Assembly: GCF_023242365.1 (NCBI RefSeq)
Contig: NZ_JALLIX010000042.1
Location: forward strand, 1-58,858
DNA from: Pseudomonas sp. MWU13-2100
GTDB lineage: Bacteria > Pseudomonadota > Gammaproteobacteria > Pseudomonadales > Pseudomonadaceae
Direction: 5' to 3'
Length of the DNA stretch: 58,858 nt
Position numbers and translations under genes: made by a program. The notes beneath the pieces were generated by a model. The model was not told where the DNA came from. It ran no database searches and was given only the letters and a program-made list of their open reading frames with translations. Shown here one piece after another: positions 17,640 to 25,310 of this stretch. Numbering within the stretch: the stretch's first letter is position 1; every line of letters begins with the position of its first letter.

Positions 17640-17760
17640 GCCTCTTCGCGGCGGTCCGGCGTCCCGGCAAGCACCGCTCCCACGGTGTTTGCGGCAGCGC
17701 ACAAAATCAGAGCTCGACTCAGGGCATTGTGGGAGCGGTGCTTGCCCGCGAAGAGGCCCT
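17640..17760. repeat. REP pair with inserted core (variant)
   Basis: The right arm (17729-17760) is an ordinary GGGAGCGGTGCTTGCCCGC REP. The left arm (17640-17684) carries an extra core, GCGGTCCGGCGTCCCG, where the normal arm reads GGGCAAGC. The same core recurs at 23.7 and 58.4 kb. Confidence 0.8.
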
Positions 17761-17788
17761 GAAGGGCAGCACAAAACTCCCAGGCTTT

Positions 17789-18115
17789 TTATTTATCGGG
17801 CATCGGCATCGGGAACGGCATCACATTGCTCATGCCGCGCGCCTCGCTGATCTTCGGCGTACCCAGGCGCTCGACCTCGTCGATCCGCACGATCGAATGC
17901 ATCGGCACGAAACTGCGCACCACGCCTTCGAACTGGGCCTTGAGCTTTTCCTCGCCGGGATCGACCACCAGTTGCGTGCGCTCGCCAAAGACAAATTCTT
18001 CGACTTCCAGGAAGCCCCACAGATCGCTCTGATAGATCTGCTTGGCGTACATTTCGAACACCTGGCCCTGATTGAGGAAAATCACCTTGTAGATGGGGGC
18101 TTCACGTTTGGTCAT
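17789..18115 (-). CDS. DUF1820 family protein
   Basis: This 108-residue soluble protein starts MTKREAPIYKVIFLNQGQVFEMYAKQIYQSDLWGFLEVEEFVFGERTQLVVDPGEEKLKAQF in continuous family style and ends with a Met/Pro-rich tail. The whole length matches DUF1820, a small conserved gammaproteobacterial family of unknown function. It contains no obvious catalytic or metal motif. An in-frame ATG 18 bases upstream gives MCCPPT and is less likely. The gene is divergent from miaB. Confidence 0.8.
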   Translation of the reverse strand: MTKREAPIYKVIFLNQGQVFEMYAKQIYQSDLWGFLEVEEFVFGERTQLVVDPGEEKLKAQFEGVVRSFVPMHSIVRIDEVERLGTPKISEARGMSNVMPFPMPMPDK

Positions 18116-18209
18116 GGTGGGCGGGCAACACATCGGGGGATAAAAAGAGGGCGCGAACTATAGCATAGCCGCCGAACGCACAGCGCTAGGAAGCAAGCGC
18201 GATGACCAC

Positions 18210-18215
18210 TATAAT
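18210..18215 (+). promoter_or_regulatory. -10 element of the miaB promoter
   Basis: A perfect TATAAT lies 34 bases upstream of the miaB ATG. The -35 position (around TAGGAA) is poor, so an activator or alternative spacing may be needed. Confidence 0.4.
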
Positions 18216-18248
18216 GCGCGGTTCTTTGAACCACATTGATGAATCTCC

Positions 18249-19577
18249 ATGGCCAAGAAGCTTTACATCGAAACCCACGGCTGCCAGATGAACGAGTATG
18301 ACAGCTCGCGCATGGTCGACCTGCTGGGCGAACACCAGGCCCTGGAAGTCACCGCCCGCGCCGAAGACGCGGATGTCATCCTGCTCAACACCTGCTCGAT
18401 CCGCGAGCGCGCCCAGGACCGGGTCTACTCCCAGCTGGGCCGCTGGCGCGAACTGAAACTGGCGAACCCGGAGATGGTGATTGCCGTCGGCGGCTGCGTC
18501 GCCAGCCAGGAAGGCGCCGCCATTCGCGACCGCGCGCCCTATGTCGACGTGGTCTTCGGCCCGCAGACCCTGCACCGCCTGCCGGAAATGATCGATGCCG
18601 CGCGCCTGACCAGACTGCCGCAGGTGGACGTGTCGTTCCCGGAAATCGAAAAGTTCGACCACCTGCCCGAACCGCGCATCGATGGCCCGAGCGCCTATGT
18701 CTCGGTGATGGAAGGTTGCAGCAAGTACTGCACCTTCTGCGTGGTGCCCTACACCCGGGGCGAAGAAGTCAGCCGGCCGTTCGACGATGTGATCGCCGAG
18801 ATCATCCACCTGGCCGAACATGGCGTGCGCGAAGTGACCCTGCTGGGGCAGAACGTCAACGGCTATCGCGGCACCACCCATGACGGTCGCCTGGCGGACC
18901 TGGCGGAGCTGATCCGCGTGGTCGCCGCCGTCGATGGTATCGAGCGGATCCGCTACACCACTTCGCACCCGCTGGAATTCTCCGACAGCCTGATCCTGGC
19001 CCACGCCGAGGTCCCGCAACTGGTCAAGCACCTGCACCTGCCGGTGCAATCGGGCTCGGACCGGATCCTTTCGGCGATGAAACGCAACCATACGGCGCTG
19101 GAATACAAGTCCAAGCTGCGCAAGTTGCGCGCCGCCGTGCCGGGTATCTGCATCAGCTCGGACTTTATCGTCGGCTTCCCCGGTGAAACCGAGAAAGACT
19201 TCCAGCAGACCATGAAGCTGATCGAAGACGTCGGTTTCGACTTCTCCTATTCCTTCGTCTATAGCCAGCGCCCCGGCACGCCTGCGGCGGATTTACCGGA
19301 CGAAACCCCGGAAGCGGTAAAGAAAGAGCGCCTCAACGCCCTGCAACATCGCCTGAACCAGCAGGGATTCGAGATCAGCCGACAAATGGTGGGTACGATC
19401 CAGCGCATCCTGGTGACCGATTATTCGAAAAAAGACCCTGGAGAACTGCAGGGCCGCACCGAGAATAATCGTATCGTCAACTTCCGCTGCGACAATCCCC
19501 AGCAGATCGGGCAGTTTATCGACGTGCGTATCGATGCGGCGCAACCGCACTCACTGCGCGGCTCGATGCTGCAATGA
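18249..19577 (+). CDS. miaB: tRNA-2-methylthio-N6-dimethylallyladenosine synthase
   Basis: This 442-residue radical-SAM methylthiotransferase thiolates and methylates i6A37 of tRNAs reading UNN codons. The N-terminal UPF0004 domain carries three cluster cysteines (THGCQMN, NTCSIRE, VGGCVAS). The radical-SAM cluster motif is CSKYCTFCVVPYTRG, and a C-terminal TRAM domain covers about residues 375-440. The start MAKKLYIETHGCQMN is standard. It heads the series miaB-phoH-ybeY-corC-lnt, although a REP pair lies between miaB and phoH. Confidence 0.96.
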   Translation: MAKKLYIETHGCQMNEYDSSRMVDLLGEHQALEVTARAEDADVILLNTCSIRERAQDRVYSQLGRWRELKLANPEMVIAVGGCVASQEGAAIRDRAPYVDVVFGPQTLHRLPEMIDAARLTRLPQVDVSFPEIEKFDHLPEPRIDGPSAYVSVMEGCSKYCTFCVVPYTRGEEVSRPFDDVIAEIIHLAEHGVREVTLLGQNVNGYRGTTHDGRLADLAELIRVVAAVDGIERIRYTTSHPLEFSDSLILAHAEVPQLVKHLHLPVQSGSDRILSAMKRNHTALEYKSKLRKLRAAVPGICISSDFIVGFPGETEKDFQQTMKLIEDVGFDFSYSFVYSQRPGTPAADLPDETPEAVKKERLNALQHRLNQQGFEISRQMVGTIQRILVTDYSKKDPGELQGRTENNRIVNFRCDNPQQIGQFIDVRIDAAQPHSLRGSMLQ

Positions 19578-19593
19578 AGCCCTCCCGGGCTGC

Positions 19594-19727
19594 TGTGGCG
19601 AGCGGGCTTGCCCGCGCTGGGCTGCGAAGCGGCCCCAAAACCGGCGAATCCGGTGCATCAGGCAGACCGAGGTAGCCGGTTTTACGACTGCTGCGCAGCC
19701 GAACGGGGGCAAGCCCCCTCGCCACAG
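19594..19727. repeat. REP pair, type GTGGCGAGCGGGCTTGCCCG
   Basis: Inverted copies lie at 19594-19620 and about 19704-19727; the right copy has drifted to GGGGGCAAGCCCCC. It lies between miaB and phoH and could attenuate or stabilise the miaB mRNA end. Confidence 0.82.
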
Positions 19728-19820
19728 GGGACATTCAGCGCTCATAAGAGCTTTCACCCCCGGGCTGCTAGCGTTATCCTTGATTTCATCTCAATTGCCG
19801 TCGGGCGGCTAAAAACGACC

Positions 19821-20822
19821 TTGAACGCACCCATCGAACCTCATCGTTTCATCCTCGAGCCTTTCGAGGCTCGCCGCTTCGCCAATCTGTGCGGGCAGTT
19901 CGACGAGCACTTGCGCTTGATCGAACAGCGCCTGACCATCGAGATCCGCAATCGCGGCAATCAGTTCGAACTGATCGGCGAACCCAAGCTCACCTCCTCC
20001 GCGGAAAACCTGCTGCGCCGCCTGTACCGGGAAACCAAGGGTACCGAGCTGTCGCCGGACATGGTCCACCTGTTCCTGCAGGAATCGAGTGCCGAAGACC
20101 TGCGCAACAACCCGGTGGCCGAAGCCAGCGTGGCGCTGCGCACCAAGAAAGGCATGATTCGCCCCCGAGGCCTGAATCAGCAGCTCTACGTGAAGGAAAT
20201 CCTCGGCAACGACATCAACTTCGGCATCGGCCCGGCGGGTACCGGCAAGACCTACCTCGCCGTGGCCTGCGCCGTGGACGCGCTGGAGCGCGAGCAGATA
20301 CGCCGTATCCTGCTGGTGCGTCCGGCGGTCGAAGCCGGTGAAAAGCTTGGCTTCCTGCCCGGCGACCTGGCCCAAAAAATCGACCCGTACCTGCGCCCGC
20401 TCTACGACGCGCTGTATGAAATGCTCGGCTTCGAATACGTGGCCAAGCTGATCGAACGTCAGGTCATCGAGGTCGCGCCGCTGGCCTACATGCGCGGTCG
20501 GACCCTGAACAACAGCTTTATCATCCTCGACGAAAGCCAGAACACCACCGTTGAACAGATGAAAATGTTCCTGACCCGAATCGGTTTCGGCTCCACGGCG
20601 GTGATCACCGGCGATATCACCCAGGTCGACCTGCCCAAGGGCACGAAATCCGGGTTGGCCCACGTGATCAAGGTCCTCAAGGACGTACCGGGCATCAGCT
20701 TCACCCATTTCATGCCCAAGGACGTGGTCCGCCACCCGTTGGTGCAGCGGATTGTCGAAGCCTACGAGCGCTTTGAGAACAGTGCCGACGCAGACACCCA
20801 AGGTGCCCGCCGCGATGCTTGA
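19821..20822 (+). CDS. phoH: PhoH/YbeZ family ATPase
   Basis: This 333-residue P-loop ATPase matches YbeZ. Walker A is GPAGTGKTYLA, Walker B is SFIILDESQNTT, and TGDITQVDLPKGTKSGL is the sensor region. YbeZ works with YbeY in rRNA processing and ribosome quality control, and the two genes overlap here. The family N-terminus (NAPIEPHRFILEPFEARRF) begins at a TTG at 19821 with no convincing ribosome binding site. Upstream in-frame sequence runs into the REP element and is not conserved-looking, so the TTG is the best start. Confidence 0.92.
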   Translation: MNAPIEPHRFILEPFEARRFANLCGQFDEHLRLIEQRLTIEIRNRGNQFELIGEPKLTSSAENLLRRLYRETKGTELSPDMVHLFLQESSAEDLRNNPVAEASVALRTKKGMIRPRGLNQQLYVKEILGNDINFGIGPAGTGKTYLAVACAVDALEREQIRRILLVRPAVEAGEKLGFLPGDLAQKIDPYLRPLYDALYEMLGFEYVAKLIERQVIEVAPLAYMRGRTLNNSFIILDESQNTTVEQMKMFLTRIGFGSTAVITGDITQVDLPKGTKSGLAHVIKVLKDVPGISFTHFMPKDVVRHPLVQRIVEAYERFENSADADTQGARRDA

Positions 20823-21273
20823 GCTTGATCTGCAACGGGCCTCTGACGCCCCCGCACCGACCGACGCCGAGTTTCGCCGCTGGTGCGAACTGGCCCTGCG
20901 CCAGCGCACGGCCGATTCCGAGCTGACCATCCGCCTGGTGGATGAAGCCGAGGGCCGTGAACTCAACCACACCTGGCGGCACAAGGACTACGCGACCAAC
21001 GTGCTGTCCTTTCCCGCCGACGTCCCGGACGAATTGCTGGATATCCCGCTGCTGGGCGACCTGGTGATCTGCATTCCGGTGGTCACGCGCGAAGCCAGCG
21101 AACAAGGCAAGGCACTGGAAGCCCATTGGGCCCATCTGGTCATTCACGGCTGCCTGCATCTATTGGGCTACGACCACATAGATGACGAGGAAGCCGAGGA
21201 AATGGAAGCACTGGAACGAACGTTGCTTGCCGAATTGGGTCATCCCGACCCTTATATCGATGACGAACACTGA
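20815..21273 (+). CDS. ybeY: endoribonuclease YbeY
   Basis: This 152-residue zinc-dependent RNase acts in 16S rRNA 3' maturation and 70S quality control. The diagnostic zinc motif HLVIHGCLHLLGYDH (H3xH5xH) is intact, preceded by TNVLSFPAD and LLGDLVIC. The ATG at 20815 overlaps the end of phoH by eight bases, a sign of translational coupling. Length is typical. Confidence 0.95.
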   Translation: MLELDLQRASDAPAPTDAEFRRWCELALRQRTADSELTIRLVDEAEGRELNHTWRHKDYATNVLSFPADVPDELLDIPLLGDLVICIPVVTREASEQGKALEAHWAHLVIHGCLHLLGYDHIDDEEAEEMEALERTLLAELGHPDPYIDDEH

Positions 21274-21307
21274 TCATTCCACCACCAAGGGATACGAGTA
21301 AATCGCT

Positions 21308-22147
21308 ATGAGCGAAGATCGATCGAGCAACGGGCAGAAGTCCTGGCTGGGTAAACTGACCCAGGCTTTTGCCCATGAGCCGAAAAACCGTCAGGAGCTG
21401 CTGGAGCTGCTGCGCGAAGCCCACCAGAACAAGTTGCTGGACAGCGAAGCGCTGGCCATCGTCGAGGGCGCCATCCAGGTCGCTGACCTGCAAGTCCGGG
21501 ACATCATGGTCCCGCGCTCGCAGATGATCAGCATCAAGGCGACCCAGACCCCCCGCGAATTCCTCCCGGCGGTCATCAACGCCGCGCACTCGCGCTACCC
21601 GGTGATCGGCGAAAGCCATGACGATGTCATGGGTGTGTTGCTGGCCAAGGACCTGTTGCCGCTGGTGCTGCAGGAAAACGGCGACACCTTCAACATCAAG
21701 GACCTGCTGCGCCCGGCGACCTTCGTCCCCGAGTCCAAGCGCCTGAACGTGTTGTTGCGCGAGTTCCGCGCCAACCATAATCACATGGCCATCGTCATCG
21801 ACGAATACGGCGGCGTGGCAGGCCTGGTGACCATCGAGGACGTGCTGGAACAGATCGTCGGCGATATCGAGGACGAGCACGACGTCGAGGAAGACAGCTA
21901 CATCAAGCCCCTGCCCAGCGGCGACTTCCTGATCAAGGCGCTGACGCCGATCGAGAACTTCAACGAGTTCTTCGACAGCGAATTCTCCGATGATGAATTC
22001 GACACCGTCGGCGGCCTGGTGATGAGTGCGTTCGGGCACTTGCCCAAGCGTAATGAAATCACCGAAATCGGCGCGTATCGTTTCCGCATCCTGAATGCCG
22101 ACAGCCGTCGCATCCACCTGATCCGCCTGACCCCCATTAGCCGCTAA
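21308..22147 (+). CDS. corC: CorC/TlyC-type CBS-domain protein
   Basis: This 279-residue cytoplasmic protein has an N-terminal segment and two CBS domains (about 75-135 and 140-195, with VRDIMVPRSQMISI and EYGGVAGLVTIEDVLEQIVGDIEDE). A C-terminal CorC_HlyC transporter-associated domain (about 205-275) follows. It lacks the DUF21 membrane domain. CorC is linked to magnesium/cobalt efflux with CorA, but its mechanism is unclear. It sits between ybeY and lnt as in many gammaproteobacteria; lnt starts eight bases after its stop. Confidence 0.92.
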   Translation: MSEDRSSNGQKSWLGKLTQAFAHEPKNRQELLELLREAHQNKLLDSEALAIVEGAIQVADLQVRDIMVPRSQMISIKATQTPREFLPAVINAAHSRYPVIGESHDDVMGVLLAKDLLPLVLQENGDTFNIKDLLRPATFVPESKRLNVLLREFRANHNHMAIVIDEYGGVAGLVTIEDVLEQIVGDIEDEHDVEEDSYIKPLPSGDFLIKALTPIENFNEFFDSEFSDDEFDTVGGLVMSAFGHLPKRNEITEIGAYRFRILNADSRRIHLIRLTPISR

Positions 22148-22155
22148 GGACTGAC

Positions 22156-23679
22156 ATGCTGCGCTTAACCCGCCCCGGCTGGCCCGGTAATCTGCTGGCC
22201 GTGGTGGCCGGCGCACTGACCACCCTGGCCCTGGCACCGTACGATATCTGGCCCTTGGCGTTGCTGGCGGTGGGCGTGTTCTACGCCGGCCTGCGCGAGC
22301 TGTCGCCGCGCCAGGCGCTGGGGCGCGGCTGGTGCTTCGGGTTCGGCCTGTTCGGCGCCGGCACCAGCTGGATCTACGTAAGCATCCATACCTACGGCGA
22401 TGCTTCGGTGTTGCTGGCGGGTTTCCTGATGCTGGCGTTCACCGCTGCAATTGCCTGGTTCTTCGCCCTGCCCGCCTGGCTCTGGGCGCGCTGGATACGC
22501 CGCAACGAAGCGCCGCTGGCCGACGCCCTGGCCTTCGCCGCCTTGTGGGTGGGCCAGGAAGCCTTTCGCGGTTGGTTCCTGACCGGTTTCCCCTGGCTCT
22601 ATTCCGGTTACAGCCAACTCGACGGCCCGCTGGCGGGTCTCGCGCCGCTGGGTGGGATCTGGCTGATTTCCTTCACCCTGGCCCTGACCGCCGCGCTGCT
22701 GTACAACGCCCGCCGCTTGTTCAAGGCCGGGCGCAAGGCTTTTATCGTCCTGGGTGCAGCGTTGTTGGTCGGTCCCTGGGCAGTCGGGATCGCACTCAAG
22801 CATCACGCCTGGACCAGTCCTTCGGGCGAGCCGCTGACAGTGGCGGCGATCCAGGGCAATATCGAACAGAGCATGAAGTGGGATCCTACGCAGATCGACG
22901 CCCAACTGGCGCTGTACCGTGACATGAGTTTCCGTTCCAAACGCGTGGACCTGCTGGTCTGGCCGGAAACCGCCGTGCCGGTACTGAAGGAATCGGCCGA
23001 AGGCTACCTGGCGATGATGGGCCGCTTTGCCGCGGACCGGCGGTCGGCGCTGATCACCGGCGTACCAATCCGCCAGGTGGTGAACAACCAAAAGCGCTAT
23101 TACAACGGCATCACCGTAACCGGTGAAGGCGATGGCACCTACCTGAAGCAGAAGCTGGTGCCCTTTGGTGAATACGTGCCGTTGCAGGAGCTGCTGCGCG
23201 GGCTGATCGACTTCTTCAACCTGCCGATGTCCGACTTCGCCCGCGGCCCGGCCGACCAGCCGTTGCTGCAAGCCAAGGGTTACCAGATCGCCCCGTTCAT
23301 CTGCTACGAAGTGGTCTACCCGGAGTTCGCCGCCAGCCTCTCGGCGCGCAGCGACCTGCTGCTGACCATCAGCAACGACACCTGGTTCGGCAGCTCGATC
23401 GGTCCCTTGCAGCATCTGCAAATGGCCCAGATGCGCGCGCTGGAAGCCGGCCGCTGGATGATTCGGGCCACCAACAACGGTGTCACCGGGCTGATCAACC
23501 CATTCGGCGAGATCACCACGCGGATTCCACAGTTCGAACAGGGCATCCTGTATGGCGAAGTGGTCCCGATGCACGACCTGACGCCGTACCTGCACTGGCG
23601 TTCGTGGCCGTTGATCATTCTATGTGGCTTGCTGTTCGGCTGGGCCTTGCTGGCCAGCCGTATCGCCAAGACGGTGTAG
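22156..23679 (+). CDS. lnt: apolipoprotein N-acyltransferase
   Basis: This 507-residue inner-membrane enzyme adds the third acyl chain to lipoproteins. Five or six N-terminal transmembrane helices (about 10-200) precede a periplasmic nitrilase-like domain. The catalytic triad is visible: Glu in VWPETAVP, Lys in KQKLVPFGEYVP and Cys in FICYEVVYPE; a C-terminal helix anchors it. Length fits E. coli Lnt (512). It is the last gene of the phoH-ybeY-corC-lnt unit and is followed by a REP pair. The many lipoproteins in this window are its likely clients. Confidence 0.95.
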   Translation: MLRLTRPGWPGNLLAVVAGALTTLALAPYDIWPLALLAVGVFYAGLRELSPRQALGRGWCFGFGLFGAGTSWIYVSIHTYGDASVLLAGFLMLAFTAAIAWFFALPAWLWARWIRRNEAPLADALAFAALWVGQEAFRGWFLTGFPWLYSGYSQLDGPLAGLAPLGGIWLISFTLALTAALLYNARRLFKAGRKAFIVLGAALLVGPWAVGIALKHHAWTSPSGEPLTVAAIQGNIEQSMKWDPTQIDAQLALYRDMSFRSKRVDLLVWPETAVPVLKESAEGYLAMMGRFAADRRSALITGVPIRQVVNNQKRYYNGITVTGEGDGTYLKQKLVPFGEYVPLQELLRGLIDFFNLPMSDFARGPADQPLLQAKGYQIAPFICYEVVYPEFAASLSARSDLLLTISNDTWFGSSIGPLQHLQMAQMRALEAGRWMIRATNNGVTGLINPFGEITTRIPQFEQGILYGEVVPMHDLTPYLHWRSWPLIILCGLLFGWALLASRIAKTV

Positions 23680-23698
23680 CTTAAGAGGTAGCCCACAC

Positions 23699-23848
23699 TT
23701 GTGGCGAGCGGGCTTGTCGGGACGCCGCACCGCCGCTCTGGGGCGCGAAGCGGCCCTGAAACCAGTGAGCGCGGTGGAACAGCCAGAACACGGTGATCGG
23801 TTTTACGACAGCTTCGCAGCCGAACGGGGGCAAGCTCCCTCGCCACAA
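23699..23848. repeat. REP pair with inserted core (variant)
   Basis: The left arm starts as GTGGCGAGCGGGCTTGTCGG and continues with GGACGCCGCACCGCC, the reverse complement of the core inserted in the REP at 17.64 kb. The right arm (about 23822-23848) is ordinary. It lies after lnt. Confidence 0.8.
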
Positions 23849-23886
23849 AATAGCGCCTACGACACACATTTGTGTCCCGTCCTGGT

Positions 23887-24648
23887 CTAGCGGTAGAACA
23901 GCCGGTAACCCACCTGCCCCACCGCCTCATTGATCAAGTGCCCGCTACGCCAGATTGCCTTGAACTCCGGCATCCAGCCGCCCAACGGGCTCGAGTTGTC
24001 CCGTCCGTAAAACCCCACCGGCGCCGGCACCACGGTAAAACCGGCCTTCTCGAAACTCCACACCGAACGCGGCATATGCGCGGCATGGGTCACCAGCACC
24101 ACCCGCTTGATACCCAGCGGCGCCAGCAGCTCATAACTGAATTGGGCATTTTCCCAGGTCGTGGTGCTACGCCCTTCCTGCCAGCGTACCGTCACGTCGA
24201 AATCACTCTTCATCGACGCCGCCATCAACGCCGCCTCACTCGGCGGCGTACCGTAGTGCAAACCGCCACTGGTCAGCACCGGCAGCCCTGAAGCCTTGGC
24301 CAGGCGCGCCGCATAGCGCTGGCGCTCCAGGCCGATGCCGGTTGGTTGATCGTCGCCCCACGCCGAATCACCGCGCTCACGTCCCGAGCCCAACACCACA
24401 ATGGCGTCGGCCCGCTGCGCCAATCCCGCCCACTCACTGCGCTCAAGCGGGGGCACCGTCTCCAGCGCCCGCGCGCTCCATTCCACCACCACCGGCAGGC
24501 TCATCAACCAGAACCCGCCCAGGCCGAGGGCAAAGCACAGCCCGGCCAGGCGCGGGCGAGTGCGCCGAAACCACCAGGCAAACAGCAGCAAGAGCAACAG
24601 AAGGCCGGGCGGCAGGAGCAATTGTTTAAGGATGTAACGAACAGGCAT
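23887..24648 (-). CDS. ElyC/SanA-like DUF218 membrane protein
   Basis: This 253-residue protein has two N-terminal transmembrane helices (about residues 7-25 and 35-55) and a DUF218 domain. The domain carries DAIVVLGSGRERGD near residue 81, GLPVLTSGGLHYGTPPSEAALMA, and EGRSTTTWENAQFSYELL. This layout matches ElyC, which in E. coli affects undecaprenyl-phosphate use and envelope integrity at low temperature. The start overlaps a 10-bp hairpin containing its ribosome binding site (see next entry). It is convergent with lnt across a REP pair. Confidence 0.82.
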   Translation of the reverse strand: MPVRYILKQLLLPPGLLLLLLLFAWWFRRTRPRLAGLCFALGLGGFWLMSLPVVVEWSARALETVPPLERSEWAGLAQRADAIVVLGSGRERGDSAWGDDQPTGIGLERQRYAARLAKASGLPVLTSGGLHYGTPPSEAALMAASMKSDFDVTVRWQEGRSTTTWENAQFSYELLAPLGIKRVVLVTHAAHMPRSVWSFEKAGFTVVPAPVGFYGRDNSSPLGGWMPEFKAIWRSGHLINEAVGQVGYRLFYR

Positions 24649-24672
24649 CGGGCATCTCCAGTAGATGCCCGA
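24648..24672 (-). promoter_or_regulatory. hairpin holding the ribosome binding site of the ElyC-like gene
   Basis: TCGGGCATCT (24648-24657) and AGATGCCCGA (24663-24672) pair perfectly around a 5-nt loop. On the minus-strand mRNA the loop-stem junction contains GGAG, seven bases from the ATG, and the A of the start codon closes the stem. The structure could hide the ribosome binding site. It has no T-run and so is not a normal terminator for the upstream small gene. Confidence 0.55.
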
Positions 24673-24769
24673 AGCCTAAGTGCATCGGGGTCAATCAACA
24701 ACCTCTGGAACAATGACTTCAAATCGAAGCCAGGTTAGCGACAGGAAACAGCATACCGCTGGGCGAACC

Positions 24770-25087
24770 TTACTTGCCCCCCGCGGACTTGAACTTCGCC
24801 GAACCGGGATTGGGCATTTTGTCTTTCAACCAGATGATCTCGGCCGAACGGGGTGGCACCTTGTGCTCCACAACGGAAGGCGGCACAGGTACATCCTGCC
24901 CACTGAGATCCAGGTAGGCCCTGATCAATTCGAACTCGGCGTGGCTCAAACCACGCAACTCCAACTCGGCAGGCCGCTCATCACGCAAGCGCGCCGCCGT
25001 GCTGGCTGCGTCCAGGGCATTCCCCAGACGGACGATCAAACGCTCATACAACTCAGGTTTCATGACATATCGCTGCGACTCCACCAT
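24770..25087 (-). CDS. small protein of unknown function
   Basis: This 105-residue soluble protein is rich in charged residues, with a helical N-terminal half (MVESQRYVMKPELYERLIVR onward) and a Pro-containing C-terminal half (VPVPPSVVEHKVPPRSAEIIWLKDK). I recognise no domain. GAGGTGAG seven bases before the ATG is a very good ribosome binding site, and codon use looks normal for the region, so I take it as real. It is upstream of the ElyC-like gene on the same strand (121-base gap) and divergent from leuS. Confidence 0.65.
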   Translation of the reverse strand: MVESQRYVMKPELYERLIVRLGNALDAASTAARLRDERPAELELRGLSHAEFELIRAYLDLSGQDVPVPPSVVEHKVPPRSAEIIWLKDKMPNPGSAKFKSAGGK

Positions 25088-25310
25088 CCGCTCACCTCAT
25101 TGAAGATAAGAATCACTCCCCCTCTTCCAAGCTTAGCGGTGTCCGGCAAACCAGCCGACCGCCGCGACCAACGGCTGCGGCGCTGCAATCAGGGTTTCCC
25201 TCGATAGAGCAGCGTCATGTATGCTACGGCGCTTCCTGTAACTCCACTTCCAGCACCGCCTGACGGATGCGTTGAAGAGGATTAGGCCACCCTTTCCAGT
25301 ACAAGTAGCC

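Noticed and set aside
25088..25310. T-box or leader-peptide attenuator before leuS
   Set aside because: No T-box sequence, no run of Leu codons and no terminator with T-run in the leader.
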